From the NCBI GenBank assembly GCA_030028905.1, contig JALDYZ010000003.1, positions 454,349 to 518,348 of the forward strand: a stretch of 64,000 bases of DNA. Reading direction: 5' to 3'. The stretch comes from Ferirhizobium litorale (GTDB taxonomy: Bacteria; Pseudomonadota; Alphaproteobacteria; Rhizobiales; Rhizobiaceae). A model generated the notes under the pieces. That model did no database searches and had not been told where the DNA came from. It was given only the letters and a program-made list of their open reading frames with translations. This document shows, piece after piece, positions 26,465 to 34,998 of this stretch (its first letter is position 1; each line of letters opens with the position of its first letter). The position numbers and the translations under genes are program-made.

Positions 26465-27225
26465 CAGTTTGCTCCCCCTCCGATATAGGCTTCGCGTACG
26501 GCGGTATCAGAGAGCACGGCCGCCGGCTCGCCCGAGGCGATCAGCTTGCCGCGGTCCATGACGTAGAGCTTGCTGACGAGTTTCGACAGCGCGCCGAGAT
26601 CATGCTCGATGATGAGAAAGCCGATGCCGCGCGCATTGAGTTCGCGGATCTTCTGCGAAAGCTCCTCGATCAGTACAGGATTCACGCCGGCGAAGGGCTC
26701 GTCCAGCATGATCAGCCGTGCTCCGGTCATCAGCGCGCGGCCAAGCTCAAGCAGTTTCTTCTGACCGCCGGAAAGGCGACCGGCCGGCGTGTCCGCGACG
26801 ACGCCGAGCTTGAGGAAACGGATGGTCTCCTCCACCTTCCCGGCAATCTCCTTCTCCTGCCGGGCAACGCTGGCGGGCCGGAAGAAGGTCGTCATCAGGT
26901 TCTCGCCACCCTGTCCCGGTGCGGCGGCCATCAAATTTTCCCGAACGGTCATGTGCGCGAATTCGCGCGGCACCTGGAAGGTGCGCACCATGCCGGCCTG
27001 CGCCCGCTCCACGGCGGACGCATTGCCCAGCGGCTTGCCGTCCAGCACGACGTCGCCGCCTTTGCCGTCGAGAAAGCCGGTAACCAGCGAGAACAATGTC
27101 GACTTGCCGGCGCCGTTCGGTCCGATGACGCCGATGATGTCGGCATCTTCCATTGTAATCGACACCCGGTCGACCACGGTCAGGCCACCATAGGCCTTGC
27201 TCATCTCTTTGATTTCGAGGGTCAT
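26464..27225 (-). CDS. livG: Branched-chain amino acid-type ABC transporter ATPase (LivG)
   Basis: The 253-residue ATPase contains Walker A GPNGAGKST near residue 35, the LivG-type signature LSGGQKKLLELGRALMTG, Walker B LIMLDEPFAGVNPVLIEELS and the C-terminal FLIIEHDLGALSKLVSKLYV. Its start overlaps the LivM stop by 4 bp and its end overlaps the LivF start by 1 bp. It forms a heterodimer with LivF on the inner face of the membrane. Confidence 0.92.
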   Translation of the reverse strand: MTLEIKEMSKAYGGLTVVDRVSITMEDADIIGVIGPNGAGKSTLFSLVTGFLDGKGGDVVLDGKPLGNASAVERAQAGMVRTFQVPREFAHMTVRENLMAAAPGQGGENLMTTFFRPASVARQEKEIAGKVEETIRFLKLGVVADTPAGRLSGGQKKLLELGRALMTGARLIMLDEPFAGVNPVLIEELSQKIRELNARGIGFLIIEHDLGALSKLVSKLYVMDRGKLIASGEPAAVLSDTAVREAYIGGGAN

Positions 27226-28106
27226 CGCTTTGTATAGTCCCCCATGAGGCCCTGCGGGCGATAGATTGTGAAGAGCATCAGGGCGAGACCGATCGCGCCC
27301 AGACGGATGCTGGCCATGGCGACTTCCGGGATGAACGGCGCGAGATCGCGCAGGAAACGGGAGCCTTCCAGGAACAGCATGAGTATGATCACGCCGGCCA
27401 CTGTGCCGGATATACGTCCCACACCGCCCATGATGATCGCCATCCAGATCTGGAAGGTGATGAAGGGGATGAACTGGTCCGGCGAGATGTAGCCGATGTA
27501 GTGGGCATAGAGCGCGCCCGACAGACCGGCCAGCATGGAGCCGAGCAGCAGCACCTGCATCTTGAAGCCGGCTGGATCCTTGCCGAGCGACTTTACCGCC
27601 TCTTCGTTGTCACGGATCGCCTCGATCATGCGGCCGAAGGGTGAACGGACGATGCGGCGCATGGCGAGAATGGCCAGCACGCAGCACACGGTGACACTTG
27701 CCAGCATGGCGATTGCCTGCGACTGGCCGGTGACGCTGGAAAAAATGCGCGGAATGCCTGCGATGCCCTGAACGCCGTTCGTCAGCCAGCCTTCGGACGT
27801 CGCGACAAGACGCACGATCTCCGAAAAACCGAGCGAGGCGATGGCGAAATAGTCCTCGCGCAGACGGATGCTGATCACGCCCAGCGGCCAGGCCGCGAGC
27901 ATTCCGACCAGGGCCGCCGCCAGAAGCGACAACGCCACCGGCACGCCATTTGTCGACAGGATCGCCGAGGTATAGGCGCCGACGCAGAAGAAGCCGACAT
28001 GGCCGAAGTTGATCAGTCCGGTCAACCCGAACTGGAGATTGAGGCCAAGGGCGAGCAACAGGTAGATGCCCGAGATGATCGCGATGGCGATAAGATAGGC
28101 GTCCAT
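27222..28106 (-). CDS. livM: HAAT-family ABC transporter permease (LivM)
   Basis: The 294-residue inner-membrane permease has the LivM layout with eight or more hydrophobic spans: IAIISGIYLLLALGLNLQFG, then GLTGLINFGHVGFFCVGAYT (the LivM N-H-G-F signature), and REDYFAIASLGFSEIVRLVA before the conserved YFAI segment. The start at 28106 is one base downstream of the LivH stop codon, giving tight coupling. It partners LivH to form the pore. Confidence 0.9.
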   Translation of the reverse strand: MDAYLIAIAIISGIYLLLALGLNLQFGLTGLINFGHVGFFCVGAYTSAILSTNGVPVALSLLAAALVGMLAAWPLGVISIRLREDYFAIASLGFSEIVRLVATSEGWLTNGVQGIAGIPRIFSSVTGQSQAIAMLASVTVCCVLAILAMRRIVRSPFGRMIEAIRDNEEAVKSLGKDPAGFKMQVLLLGSMLAGLSGALYAHYIGYISPDQFIPFITFQIWMAIIMGGVGRISGTVAGVIILMLFLEGSRFLRDLAPFIPEVAMASIRLGAIGLALMLFTIYRPQGLMGDYTKR

Positions 28107-28107
28107 A

Positions 28108-28974
28108 TCAGCGTACTCCTTCCACCCGACCGAACATGCCGCGCGGCCGCACGAGAAGCACGAGAAGCAGCACGATAAAAGACACGGCGATCTTGTAGGT
28201 GAAGCCCACGAACGGGGTGGCAAGCTCCTGCGCGACGCCGATGACGAGGCCGCCAACGATCGCGCCGACCGGATGACCTATCCCGCCGAGAACGGCAGCT
28301 GCGAATGCGGGCAGCAGCATGTCCCAGCCCATTTCCGGCGAGACCACCGTCTTCATGCCGAGAATGATGCCGGCGATGGCGGAGACCGCGCCCGCCATGG
28401 ACCAGAGCGTAAACATGACGGGGCGCGGCGCAATGCCTGACACCCGCGCCAGAAGCGGATTGTCGGCCACTGCACGCATACGACGGCCGATCGGGGTCAT
28501 GTGCAGTAGGATGAAGACGATGACCAGTGTCACGAGTGCGATGGCTGCGAACTTCAGGTCGTTGGGCTGAATGCGCAGGCCGAGGAAACGGATCGGCCGC
28601 ACGATGTCGAGTTGGAAGACGCTCTGGTTGTGCCCAAAAGCGAGGCCGAGGCCCGCGCGAATGAAGAAGGCGAGACCGATCGAGGCCAGCAGCGAGGAAA
28701 TCGGCGAACGATTGGCAAGCTGCCTGAAGACCAGGACGTAGGAGAGGACCGCAGCTAGCGCGCCGGCCAGCAGGCCCACAAGACCGCCGACGATCAGAGA
28801 CCCCGTCAGCGTCGTGCCCAAAAGAGCACCATAGGCGCCCAGCGTCATGGTGTCGCCAGTGGCCGCGTTGGAGAACCGGGCGATGCCGAAGACGAGCGTT
28901 ACCGCCAGGCCCGCGAGCCCGATGATAAGCCCGGACATGACGCCGGAAAGGAGGAGTTCGGCAAAGCCTGTCAT
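28108..28974 (-). CDS. livH: HAAT-family ABC transporter permease (LivH)
   Basis: The 288-residue permease starts MTGFAELLLSGVMSGLIIGL and contains the LivH hallmark LAGLAVTLVFGIARFSNAAT-G (helix 2), then SPISSLLASIGLAFFIRAGL and HMTPIGRRMRAVADNPLLAR (the EAA-like loop docking with ATPases). Membrane spans cover almost the whole length. Together with LivM it forms the channel for the solute delivered by the binding protein encoded at 29101-30324. Confidence 0.9.
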   Translation of the reverse strand: MTGFAELLLSGVMSGLIIGLAGLAVTLVFGIARFSNAATGDTMTLGAYGALLGTTLTGSLIVGGLVGLLAGALAAVLSYVLVFRQLANRSPISSLLASIGLAFFIRAGLGLAFGHNQSVFQLDIVRPIRFLGLRIQPNDLKFAAIALVTLVIVFILLHMTPIGRRMRAVADNPLLARVSGIAPRPVMFTLWSMAGAVSAIAGIILGMKTVVSPEMGWDMLLPAFAAAVLGGIGHPVGAIVGGLVIGVAQELATPFVGFTYKIAVSFIVLLLVLLVRPRGMFGRVEGVR

Positions 28975-29100
28975 GGTTGGTTTGCTCTACTTGCATTCAG
29001 GAGTGAAAGGAGGACATGGCTGCCCGCCAGTAGCCATGTCCGGGCGGACTTTCGCCCGCCGGATGCTTGACCCCGACGCCTTGGGCACCGGGCGCACGTA

Positions 29101-30324
29101 TCAAAGCGTGACGACGTATTCGCGCTTGATCTCGCCGCTCCGGATGAAGGAGGCGGCGAAGTCCGGTGTCACGTCGCCGAATTCGTCGAAATCGAGAACC
29201 GAAGAAGCGCCCTCATAGTTGATCGGACCGCTCTTCAATGCCTCCTTGCCTTCGGCGAAGGACGAGACCTGCTTGCCGTCCGGGTTGGCGACTTCACGGA
29301 TCTTGGCGTTGATCGCCGCCATGTCGGCGCCGGGACCGGCCGCTTCCATGGCCAGTGCGAGCACGGTAACCATGTCCCAGGTCATGGCGGCGTAGACATT
29401 GGTCAGGCCAGGCTGGCCGACGGCCGACTGGTAGGCCGCATCGAATGCCGCAAAAGCCGGCGAGCCTTCGTTGGAAATGCTGTCGACCGAAATGATGCCT
29501 TCGACGACGTCCGGTCCGAGCGCCTTAACCAGTTCGGGATTGCCGGCCCAGGCTGGCATGATGAACTTGTTTTCCTCGCCGGTCTGGTACCATTCGCGCA
29601 GGATGATCGTGGTGTCTGCGATATAGGAGCCCATGACAATGACATCCGGCTTGGCGTCCAGAATTTTCTGAAGTTCGGCGCGGTAGCTCGGCTGTGCAGG
29701 CTCGTAGACCACCGAGGCAACGATCTCGCCGCCCTTGGCCTTCCAGGCCTTTTCGAAGCCTTCCGTATTGCCGATGCCGGATGCATTGTTGAAGGCCATG
29801 GTGGCGGGGCGCTTGAAGCCTTCCTTCGTTGCGATCTCGGCAAAGGCGCGGCCGAAGCGGTCATTGGTCGCCTGGTAGCGGTAGCCGAGCTTCTTTTCGT
29901 TGGCGGGAGCCACCGAAAGGGCCGGCGCACCGGAGCAATGGAAGAGAGGGATATTGGCTTCGCTGGTCAGCGGAAGCACAGCGAGGGAAACGCCGGACGA
30001 CCAGGTGCCGAGAACAGCCTGAACCTTGTTGACCTCGATCAGCTTCTTGGCCGCCAGAACGGCTGCCTGCGGCTGGGTCTGGGTGTCTTCCGCGAAGACT
30101 TCGAACATGCGGCCGGCAGCACCACCAGCGGCATTTACGACCTCGGCAGCCGCGGCAATCATCTTCTGCATGCCGGTGCCGTAGGGGCCGCCTGCGCCGG
30201 TAATCGGGTTCAGCGCGCCGATGCGGAAGGTGCCGGCGTCCTGGGCGAAGGTCAGGGACGGCATCAGGCCGGAGCCGGCAAATGCGGCGAGGCTGGCCAG
30301 GGTCTGGCGACGGGTCAGGTTCAT
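29101..30324 (-). CDS. Periplasmic substrate-binding protein of the liv-type ABC transporter
   Basis: The 407-residue precursor begins with a twin-arginine-like export signal (MNLTRRQTLASLAAFAGSGL). It has the type I periplasmic-binding fold of the Leu/Ile/Val-binding family: FRIGALNPITGAGGPYGTGM, then VLGTWSSGVSLAVLPLTSEA and LAMEAAGPGADMAAINAKIR. The start at 30324 has AGAGGAA 9 nt upstream. Ligand specificity cannot be read from the sequence; the adjacent amidohydrolase suggests an amide, dipeptide or N-acyl amino acid. A stable hairpin lies between this gene and the amidohydrolase gene. Confidence 0.88.
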   Translation of the reverse strand: MNLTRRQTLASLAAFAGSGLMPSLTFAQDAGTFRIGALNPITGAGGPYGTGMQKMIAAAAEVVNAAGGAAGRMFEVFAEDTQTQPQAAVLAAKKLIEVNKVQAVLGTWSSGVSLAVLPLTSEANIPLFHCSGAPALSVAPANEKKLGYRYQATNDRFGRAFAEIATKEGFKRPATMAFNNASGIGNTEGFEKAWKAKGGEIVASVVYEPAQPSYRAELQKILDAKPDVIVMGSYIADTTIILREWYQTGEENKFIMPAWAGNPELVKALGPDVVEGIISVDSISNEGSPAFAAFDAAYQSAVGQPGLTNVYAAMTWDMVTVLALAMEAAGPGADMAAINAKIREVANPDGKQVSSFAEGKEALKSGPINYEGASSVLDFDEFGDVTPDFAASFIRSGEIKREYVVTL

Positions 30325-30381
30325 TGTTCGAGTTCCTCTCATTATCTTATCCGGAGCTTTGCTCCCGTTCTTCGAATACGA

Positions 30382-30408
30382 CGCCGGGCAGCACGCCACT
30401 GCCCGGCG
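30382..30408 (-). promoter_or_regulatory. Intercistronic hairpin upstream of the binding-protein gene
   Basis: The 10-bp arms CGCCGGGCAG and CTGCCCGGCG with a 7-nt loop form a very stable stem within the 92-bp gap between the amidohydrolase stop and the binding-protein start. Such stems often protect the binding-protein part of the mRNA or reduce read-through, which would tune the ratio of binding protein to other subunits. No T tract follows. Confidence 0.5.
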
Positions 30409-30416
30409 CCAAGACG

Positions 30417-31649
30417 TCAGTTCAGGCGTTCCTGCTTGATGAACGCACCGTCCTTCATGATCAGCGGCATGTGCTGACCCTGGCGGGTCAGGAGCGACAG
30501 ATCGACCAACGGATCACCATCGACGACGATGAGGTCGGCGAAGGCTCCCGGGGTAACCGCACCGATCTGTCCCTCCATTCGCAGAAGCCGGGCGGCGACA
30601 TGCGTCGCGCTGCCGATCACTTCGTGAGCCGGCAGGACGCGGCCTCGGATGACGAATTCCTCCGACTGATGCTTGTGCATGCCGCCCAGCAGGTCGCTGC
30701 CATAGGCCATGGCAAGGCCGGCGGCGCGCATGATTTCCAGCGATTCCATCCCGGACAGGCGGACGTTGTCGATCTTAGCGACGGAGCCTTCGGGGAAGCC
30801 CATCGACGCGCCTTCGCTCGACAGCTTGTCGTAGGTAACCAGGGTCGGCACGGCGATGGCGCCCATGGATGCCGCAAAAGCGGCCGTTTCCGACTGGATC
30901 AGGTTGCAGTGTTCCAGGGAATGAACCCCGCACTCGATCGCGCGGCGGATCGCCTCGTCGGTGTAGAGATGGGCCGAGACGTAGGTGCCGGCATTCGCCG
31001 CTTCCTCGACAATGGCGACGATTTCCTCGCGCGAGAAGCCAAGGAAGTGGATCGGGTCGGTCGGCGATGCGACGCCGCCATTGGCCATGATCTTGATGAA
31101 CTTCGCACCGCCCTTGATCTCCTCGCGGGTAGCACGGCGTACTTCCGGCACGCCGTCGCAGACGCGGCCGAGGGCACCGAGCGTGTGACCGGTCTGCTCG
31201 ACCGCACGGTCGACATAGGGACCACGGAAGTCGCAGTGGCCGCCTGTCTGGCTCAGCGCCTTGCCCGAAACAACAAGGCGGGGCGCCGGCAGAATTCCTT
31301 CCTCGGTCGCGGCAACCAGCGCATGGGTGGCGCCGCCGACATCACGCACGGTTGTGAAGCCGCGTCCCAGCATCTCGCCCATGATCTTGAAGGCGCGGAT
31401 GGTGACGAGCGCGTCGGGAAGCAGGGCATTCTTGCCGAGGTCGGCCATGGAGGCGACGACGTGCACATGCGCGTCGATCAGACCCGGCATAAGCGTCTTG
31501 CCCTTGAGGTCAATGGTTTCGGCGGATGCCTTAAGATTTGCGCCGACTTCGCGGATCGTATTGCCTTCGACCAGCACGTCGACCGGCGCCGCCGCCTCGG
31601 GCGACGTTCCATCGACGATGCGAGCATTGGTGAAAAGAATTGCGGACAA
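30417..31649 (-). CDS. Metal-dependent amidohydrolase (imidazolonepropionase/prolidase-like)
   Basis: The 410-residue enzyme has the amidohydrolase fold: a composite N-terminal domain (ILFTNARIVDGTSPEAAAPV), the HxH metal site in PGLIDAHVHVVASMADLGKN, the bridging carboxylated Lys region KGGAKFIKIMANGG (Lys before IMANGG), later metal His residues in VSAHLYTDEAIRRAIECGVH and SLEHC, and the catalytic Asp in MAYGSDLLGGMHK. It resembles subtypes acting on N-acyl or X-Pro substrates. The gene is translated between tetR and the transporter genes, so it likely hydrolyses the imported solute, assuming shared expression. No signal peptide, so cytoplasmic. Confidence 0.85.
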   Translation of the reverse strand: MSAILFTNARIVDGTSPEAAAPVDVLVEGNTIREVGANLKASAETIDLKGKTLMPGLIDAHVHVVASMADLGKNALLPDALVTIRAFKIMGEMLGRGFTTVRDVGGATHALVAATEEGILPAPRLVVSGKALSQTGGHCDFRGPYVDRAVEQTGHTLGALGRVCDGVPEVRRATREEIKGGAKFIKIMANGGVASPTDPIHFLGFSREEIVAIVEEAANAGTYVSAHLYTDEAIRRAIECGVHSLEHCNLIQSETAAFAASMGAIAVPTLVTYDKLSSEGASMGFPEGSVAKIDNVRLSGMESLEIMRAAGLAMAYGSDLLGGMHKHQSEEFVIRGRVLPAHEVIGSATHVAARLLRMEGQIGAVTPGAFADLIVVDGDPLVDLSLLTRQGQHMPLIMKDGAFIKQERLN

Positions 31650-31680
31650 GATGTCAAACTCCAGAAATGTTCATTCGGCC

Positions 31681-31702
31681 CGGGCCGCAGACATGCGGCC
31701 CG
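31681..31702 (-). promoter_or_regulatory. Intercistronic hairpin between tetR and amidohydrolase genes
   Basis: Arms CGGGCCGCA and TGCGGCCCG form a 9-bp GC-rich stem around a GACA loop inside the 107-bp gap. No T tract follows. It resembles the second intercistronic stem at 30382-30408. Confidence 0.45.
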
Positions 31703-31756
31703 AGTGGCTGGCTTGAGCTGCGGGGACCGGATCCGCGCCCGGCATCCGGCGCGGAT

Positions 31757-32410
31757 TCAAGAAATTGCCTCCACACCGGATGGATTGGGGGACGCCTTCT
31801 CGGCGGCGGGGAAGAGACGACGGACCTCATCCTTCCAGAAGGCGAGCATCTGAGCGTAGTATTCCTGGTCGTCGCGCAGGATGGTCTGGGCGATCATGCC
31901 GCGAACGATGCACATCGTGGCATTCATGACGATGCGGGCATGGTCTTCGGGTACGCCCCTCTTGCGGGCAAGCGCGGACCAGATCGCGTCGAGACCAGCA
32001 TGGAAGCGCCGCACCACGGGGATCAGACGATCCTTGAAATCGGCGTTGTGCCGGGTTTCCGGCAGGTATTCCATGGTGACGTAAAACAATCGGTCCGACA
32101 TGAACTGCCAGATGTAGTCGACGATCTCGTCGGTGGTGCCGCCGCGCTCCGCATAGTCTTCGGCGAAGGCGAACAGCTTCTGGTTCACCTCCTCCAGCAT
32201 GGAGGCGATCGCATCGGTGAGGATCTCTTCCTTACTGGAGAAATGATGGGTCATGGCGCCGCGAGACAGGCCGGCGACTGCGGCTATCTCCACCGTGGAG
32301 GTGCGCGACAGTCCTTTTTCATACATGACGTCGATCGTCGCCTTGCGGATACGCGCCAGCGTCTCGGCGCTGCGTTCACCCTGGGTGCGGGATCTCTTTT
32401 TTTCTGCCAC
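31757..32410 (-). CDS. TetR family regulator of the liv-amidohydrolase operon
   Basis: The 217-residue protein has an N-terminal TetR HTH (ATIDVMYEKGLSRTSTVEIA, AVAGLSRGAMTHHFSSKEEI, residues about 22-65) and a helical ligand domain. It is the first gene in the operon direction (then amidohydrolase, binding protein, LivH, LivM, LivG, LivF). The upstream 32456-32518 region holds two matching palindromes, which suggests autogenous control. The effector may be the transported solute or its product; that is inference. Confidence 0.88.
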   Translation of the reverse strand: MAEKKRSRTQGERSAETLARIRKATIDVMYEKGLSRTSTVEIAAVAGLSRGAMTHHFSSKEEILTDAIASMLEEVNQKLFAFAEDYAERGGTTDEIVDYIWQFMSDRLFYVTMEYLPETRHNADFKDRLIPVVRRFHAGLDAIWSALARKRGVPEDHARIVMNATMCIVRGMIAQTILRDDQEYYAQMLAFWKDEVRRLFPAAEKASPNPSGVEAIS

Positions 32411-32455
32411 GTCAATTGCTCCTGCCCTGCCGATGTAGGATTCTCATTTCGATTA

Positions 32456-32518
32456 AAACAGACGCGTTTGTTTTTTTGCTATAAGGATGAGAGTATTTAC
32501 AAACAGTCAAGTCTGTTT
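32456..32518. promoter_or_regulatory. Twin palindromes upstream of tetR (putative TetR operators)
   Basis: Box 1 (32456-32473) is AAACAGACGCGTTTGTTT, an 18-bp near-palindrome with one mismatched pair. Box 2 (32501-32518) is AAACAGTCAAGTCTGTTT with 6-bp perfect outer arms and one further match inside. The shared consensus AAACAG-N6-YTGTTT and the 45-bp spacing fit a TetR dimer binding site pair. They lie 46-108 bp before the tetR start codon. Confidence 0.55.
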
Positions 32519-32731
32519 TTTAGAAAGGTGTCTCGCTACGAGTGAGCTGGTACCTGCGCTATCCGCTCACAAAATGTTGGTACGTTCGGTATCTTTAGGG
32601 TCGCGTCTCACCAACGAAGAATCTTTGAAGTTCGTCTGCCCAGCACGGTGCTCAGGAACCAAGAACGTTTCGCGACGTTTCCTGCCCGTACGCACATTCG
32701 ACGTACAAAAATTTATATTTCAACTTGATCG

Positions 32732-32749
32732 GTACGTCGTTTGACGTAC
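32732..32749. promoter_or_regulatory. Palindrome upstream of the DUF1778/GNAT operon
   Basis: Perfect 7-bp arms GTACGTC and GACGTAC with a GTTT spacer lie 38-55 bp before the DUF1778 antitoxin start codon. A further GACGTAC copy is at 32699-32705 and a related CGTACG is nearby. Antitoxins of this type autoregulate by binding such sites; this one is a likely binding site of the antitoxin or the antitoxin-toxin complex. Confidence 0.6.
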
Positions 32750-32786
32750 ACATAGCCAAACTATTACACCCGAAAAGGAGGCGAAT

Positions 32787-33140
32787 ATGCCTGCTTTCAA
32801 AGACATGACTGCCGACATCGATGAACCAAACGACGCACGTATGAGCTTCCGTACGAAGGCGCGCATCAAGACGGCAATCCAACGCGCTGCTGCGCTGTCA
32901 GGTGTAGATGACTCCGCTTTTACGATCAACGCTGCTTATCAAGCCGCCATGACGACGATTGCCGGTCATGAACGGACCCTTTTACAACCAGCCGATCATG
33001 CTGCGTTTTTTGCTGCGCTGGACAACCCGCCAGAGCCGACAGATAGCCTTAAGGCTGCTTTCAAGCGTCACAGCGAGACTGTCGTTTCAAAACAAAGCGC
33101 CAAAGACAATCATCGAGCCGCTCGATGCCTCAAGACATGA
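32787..33140 (+). CDS. DUF1778 antitoxin (TacA-like ribbon-helix-helix)
   Basis: The 117-residue protein has the DUF1778 pattern: SFRTKARIKTAIQRAAALSG, then VDDSAFTINAAYQAAMTTIA and the C-terminal LLQPADHAAFFAALDNPPEP with TDSLKAAFKRHSE. Its N-terminal ribbon-helix-helix binds operator DNA and its disordered tail neutralises a partner GNAT toxin. The tail is about 15 residues longer than in most relatives, because the frame runs past the expected stop and overlaps the toxin gene. Good AAAGGAG ribosome-binding site 7 nt before the ATG at 32787. Confidence 0.85.
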   Translation: MPAFKDMTADIDEPNDARMSFRTKARIKTAIQRAAALSGVDDSAFTINAAYQAAMTTIAGHERTLLQPADHAAFFAALDNPPEPTDSLKAAFKRHSETVVSKQSAKDNHRAARCLKT

Positions 33141-33624
33141 TCGGGCGGCTTTTACGTGCGGCGTTGAGCAGGTCGACAACTTCTTTCAGAAGACCGCAAA
33201 CAAGCTTCAGAAGAGCGACCATTTTCGTGTTTTCGTGATGACGCAAAACGGAGGTCCGGTGATAGGCTTCTACGCCATCAACAGTCACGCTGTTGACTAC
33301 ACGGAACTTCCGAAACGGTTCGCCCGTGACCGGTCTGGACATGGGTCAATTCCGGCGGCCTACATATCAATGATAGTCCGAGACTCGAAATTCGCTGATG
33401 CGGGATATGGCCGGGACCTTTCAATTGACTGCTTAACACGAATAGCGCGTATGTCGGATGACATAGGTACGGCAATCGTCATGCTTGATGTCCTCGATTG
33501 CGGTGATGCAGAGCGAACCGAGAGACGAGTAAAGCTTTACAAAGAGTACGGCTTCCAGCCTCTGCCGACAAACCCGATGCGGATGTTCATCCCATTCGCA
33601 ACGATCAAGAAGATGTTGGACTAA
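33079..33624 (+). CDS. GNAT-fold acetyltransferase toxin (TacT/AtaT-like)
   Basis: The 181-residue reading contains PLDASRHDRAAFTCGVEQVD, then NFFQKTANKLQKSDHFRVFV, GGPVIGFYAINSHAVDYTEL, and the acetyl-CoA loop DAGYGRDLSIDCLTRIARMS. This is the toxin of DUF1778 modules, which acetylates aminoacyl-tRNA. The conserved region starts at about 33109, yet no ATG, GTG or TTG occurs close by in frame: the first candidate is CTG at 33079 and the nearest ATG is at 32998, deep inside the antitoxin gene. The start is therefore uncertain, and so is the translation mode. It overlaps the antitoxin end by 62 bp. Confidence 0.75.
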   Translation: MSFQNKAPKTIIEPLDASRHDRAAFTCGVEQVDNFFQKTANKLQKSDHFRVFVMTQNGGPVIGFYAINSHAVDYTELPKRFARDRSGHGSIPAAYISMIVRDSKFADAGYGRDLSIDCLTRIARMSDDIGTAIVMLDVLDCGDAERTERRVKLYKEYGFQPLPTNPMRMFIPFATIKKMLD

Positions 33625-33992
33625 ACCCCGCGGCTCCCCGTCGAGTTCAACGTACAGATCTCTTCCACGAAGCCAACCATTCCGGAACGTTCGACAGCAA
33701 GAACTTGGGCGTAGCAGCTAGGATTTAGCTCACGCCGTAAGAGCTGTTTTTTCAATGCCCTGAGAAAATGACATGTGAAATCCTGGTTTAAGTCGATTTA
33801 AACCCCGCTTATTTAAGGCCGCTTACCTTAGCCGCTTAGTTGTTTAAATGAAATGCAGCTTGCTTAAATAGCGATCAAAAGCAGACGGGCGAAAAGGCCG
33901 GGCCGATAGGTGGTGTAGCGGTTGAAAATCACGGGTCAGCCATCGCGCGAATTGTCATTTCAGTTGGCTTCCCGCGATGATGGACGCTTTTC
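33625..33992. other. AT-rich spacer with short direct repeats
   Basis: The 368-bp spacer between the GNAT toxin and the AbiE-like pair 2 has no gene. It contains three copies of CCGCTTA (33805-33811, 33819-33825, 33832-33838), spaced 13-14 bp, with TTTAA-rich stretches on both sides (33787-33802 and 33842-33847) and an imperfect GTTTAA dyad. This is weakly iteron-like but too short to call an origin. Confidence 0.35.
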
Positions 33993-34998
33993 TCAGCCGC
34001 TGGTATTGGCCTTGTCTTGGACTTTTGCGCATCGAGAGAGGAGTTCGTCGAAGGTCTCGGCCTCATCGAGAAGGAGGCCGTCTTCCAGCATTCGGGCGTA
34101 GTCCTGTTCGAGTTCTGTCCTCCCTGCACCGGAGGGCGTCAACTGAAGACTCCCACCCACTGCTGCTTCGAAATCGATCGGCGTTTTGTCAGCCGCTTTC
34201 TCGGCGAAAAACATCGATTTGTGTTGTGCCACGGACTTGGCCAGCTCGCGGTCAGCTATCGCGCTATCGGCAATGCCTATATCGTCGAGGCGAACGATAT
34301 CGTGCCAATGGCGTGAAAAGCGCTCTCCGCGGAGCCGCTCCTGCAGACAGAAGACGTGGATTGCCGTCGCCCCCAGAACGTGCGTTCGGCATCATGACCC
34401 GCGGCCTGGTGGTGGGAAACTCGATGCCATCGACAAGGCCAGCAGCGTCGCATAAAATGTCGCGAACGCTTGACGGCTCTCCGGTCGATCGAGCTCCAAA
34501 CTCCAGCATTACGCTTGGAGCGACATAGCCGGATCCTCCATCGACTGCTTCGTAGTCGATGATAGCTTGTCGGCTTCGACCCGGACGGTGGCTGGAAGCG
34601 ACTGGACGCTGATCGCATCGACAATGAGCGGACGAACGGTCTCGGATACCCAGACCGGCAAACGCTTGCGAACTTCACTCGACCAGCGCTTTTCCTCGCT
34701 TTTGGTTTTCGGCAATGCTTCCTCGTGCTCACCCACGAGATCATGAGCGAGCGCACGGATATCGTAGGTCAGGTCGACATCTTCCGAAAACCTGCGGATG
34801 GCGTTGTAGGCTTTCGAGAGGGACGTGCCGCCTTTGAAGACAATATGGTCGCCGAGCGTCGTTCCATAAAGGGTCTGCAGCGCCCAGACGACCCAAGTGT
34901 CCTTCTCCAGGAGGTGGAGGCCGTCTGGATTTCTCCGCTGCGATCGCAAGAACTTCTCCTCGATCTTCCCCGGACAGCCGCAAAAACTGTTCAGCCAT
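33993..34998 (-). pseudogene. Second AbiEii-type nucleotidyltransferase toxin, broken
   Basis: Pieces in different frames add up to a complete toxin. The start reads MAEQFLRLSGEDRGEVLAIA (34998), then a frameshift near 34930; LLEKDTWVVWALQTLYGTTL and FKGGTSLSKAYNAIRRFSED with VDLTYD give the nucleotidyltransferase site. Another shift follows near 34520 (FGARSTGEPSSVRDILCDAA), with further shifts near 34380 and 34230; the C-terminus AQHKSMFFAEKAADKTPIDF ends at 33993. At least three disruptions make it inactive. The 5' end overlaps the antitoxin gene by 8 bp. Confidence 0.82.

Noticed and set aside
28022..28996. 324-codon minus-strand frame across LivH
   Set aside because: It is an out-of-frame shadow of LivH, with Arg-rich sequence and no conserved motifs.
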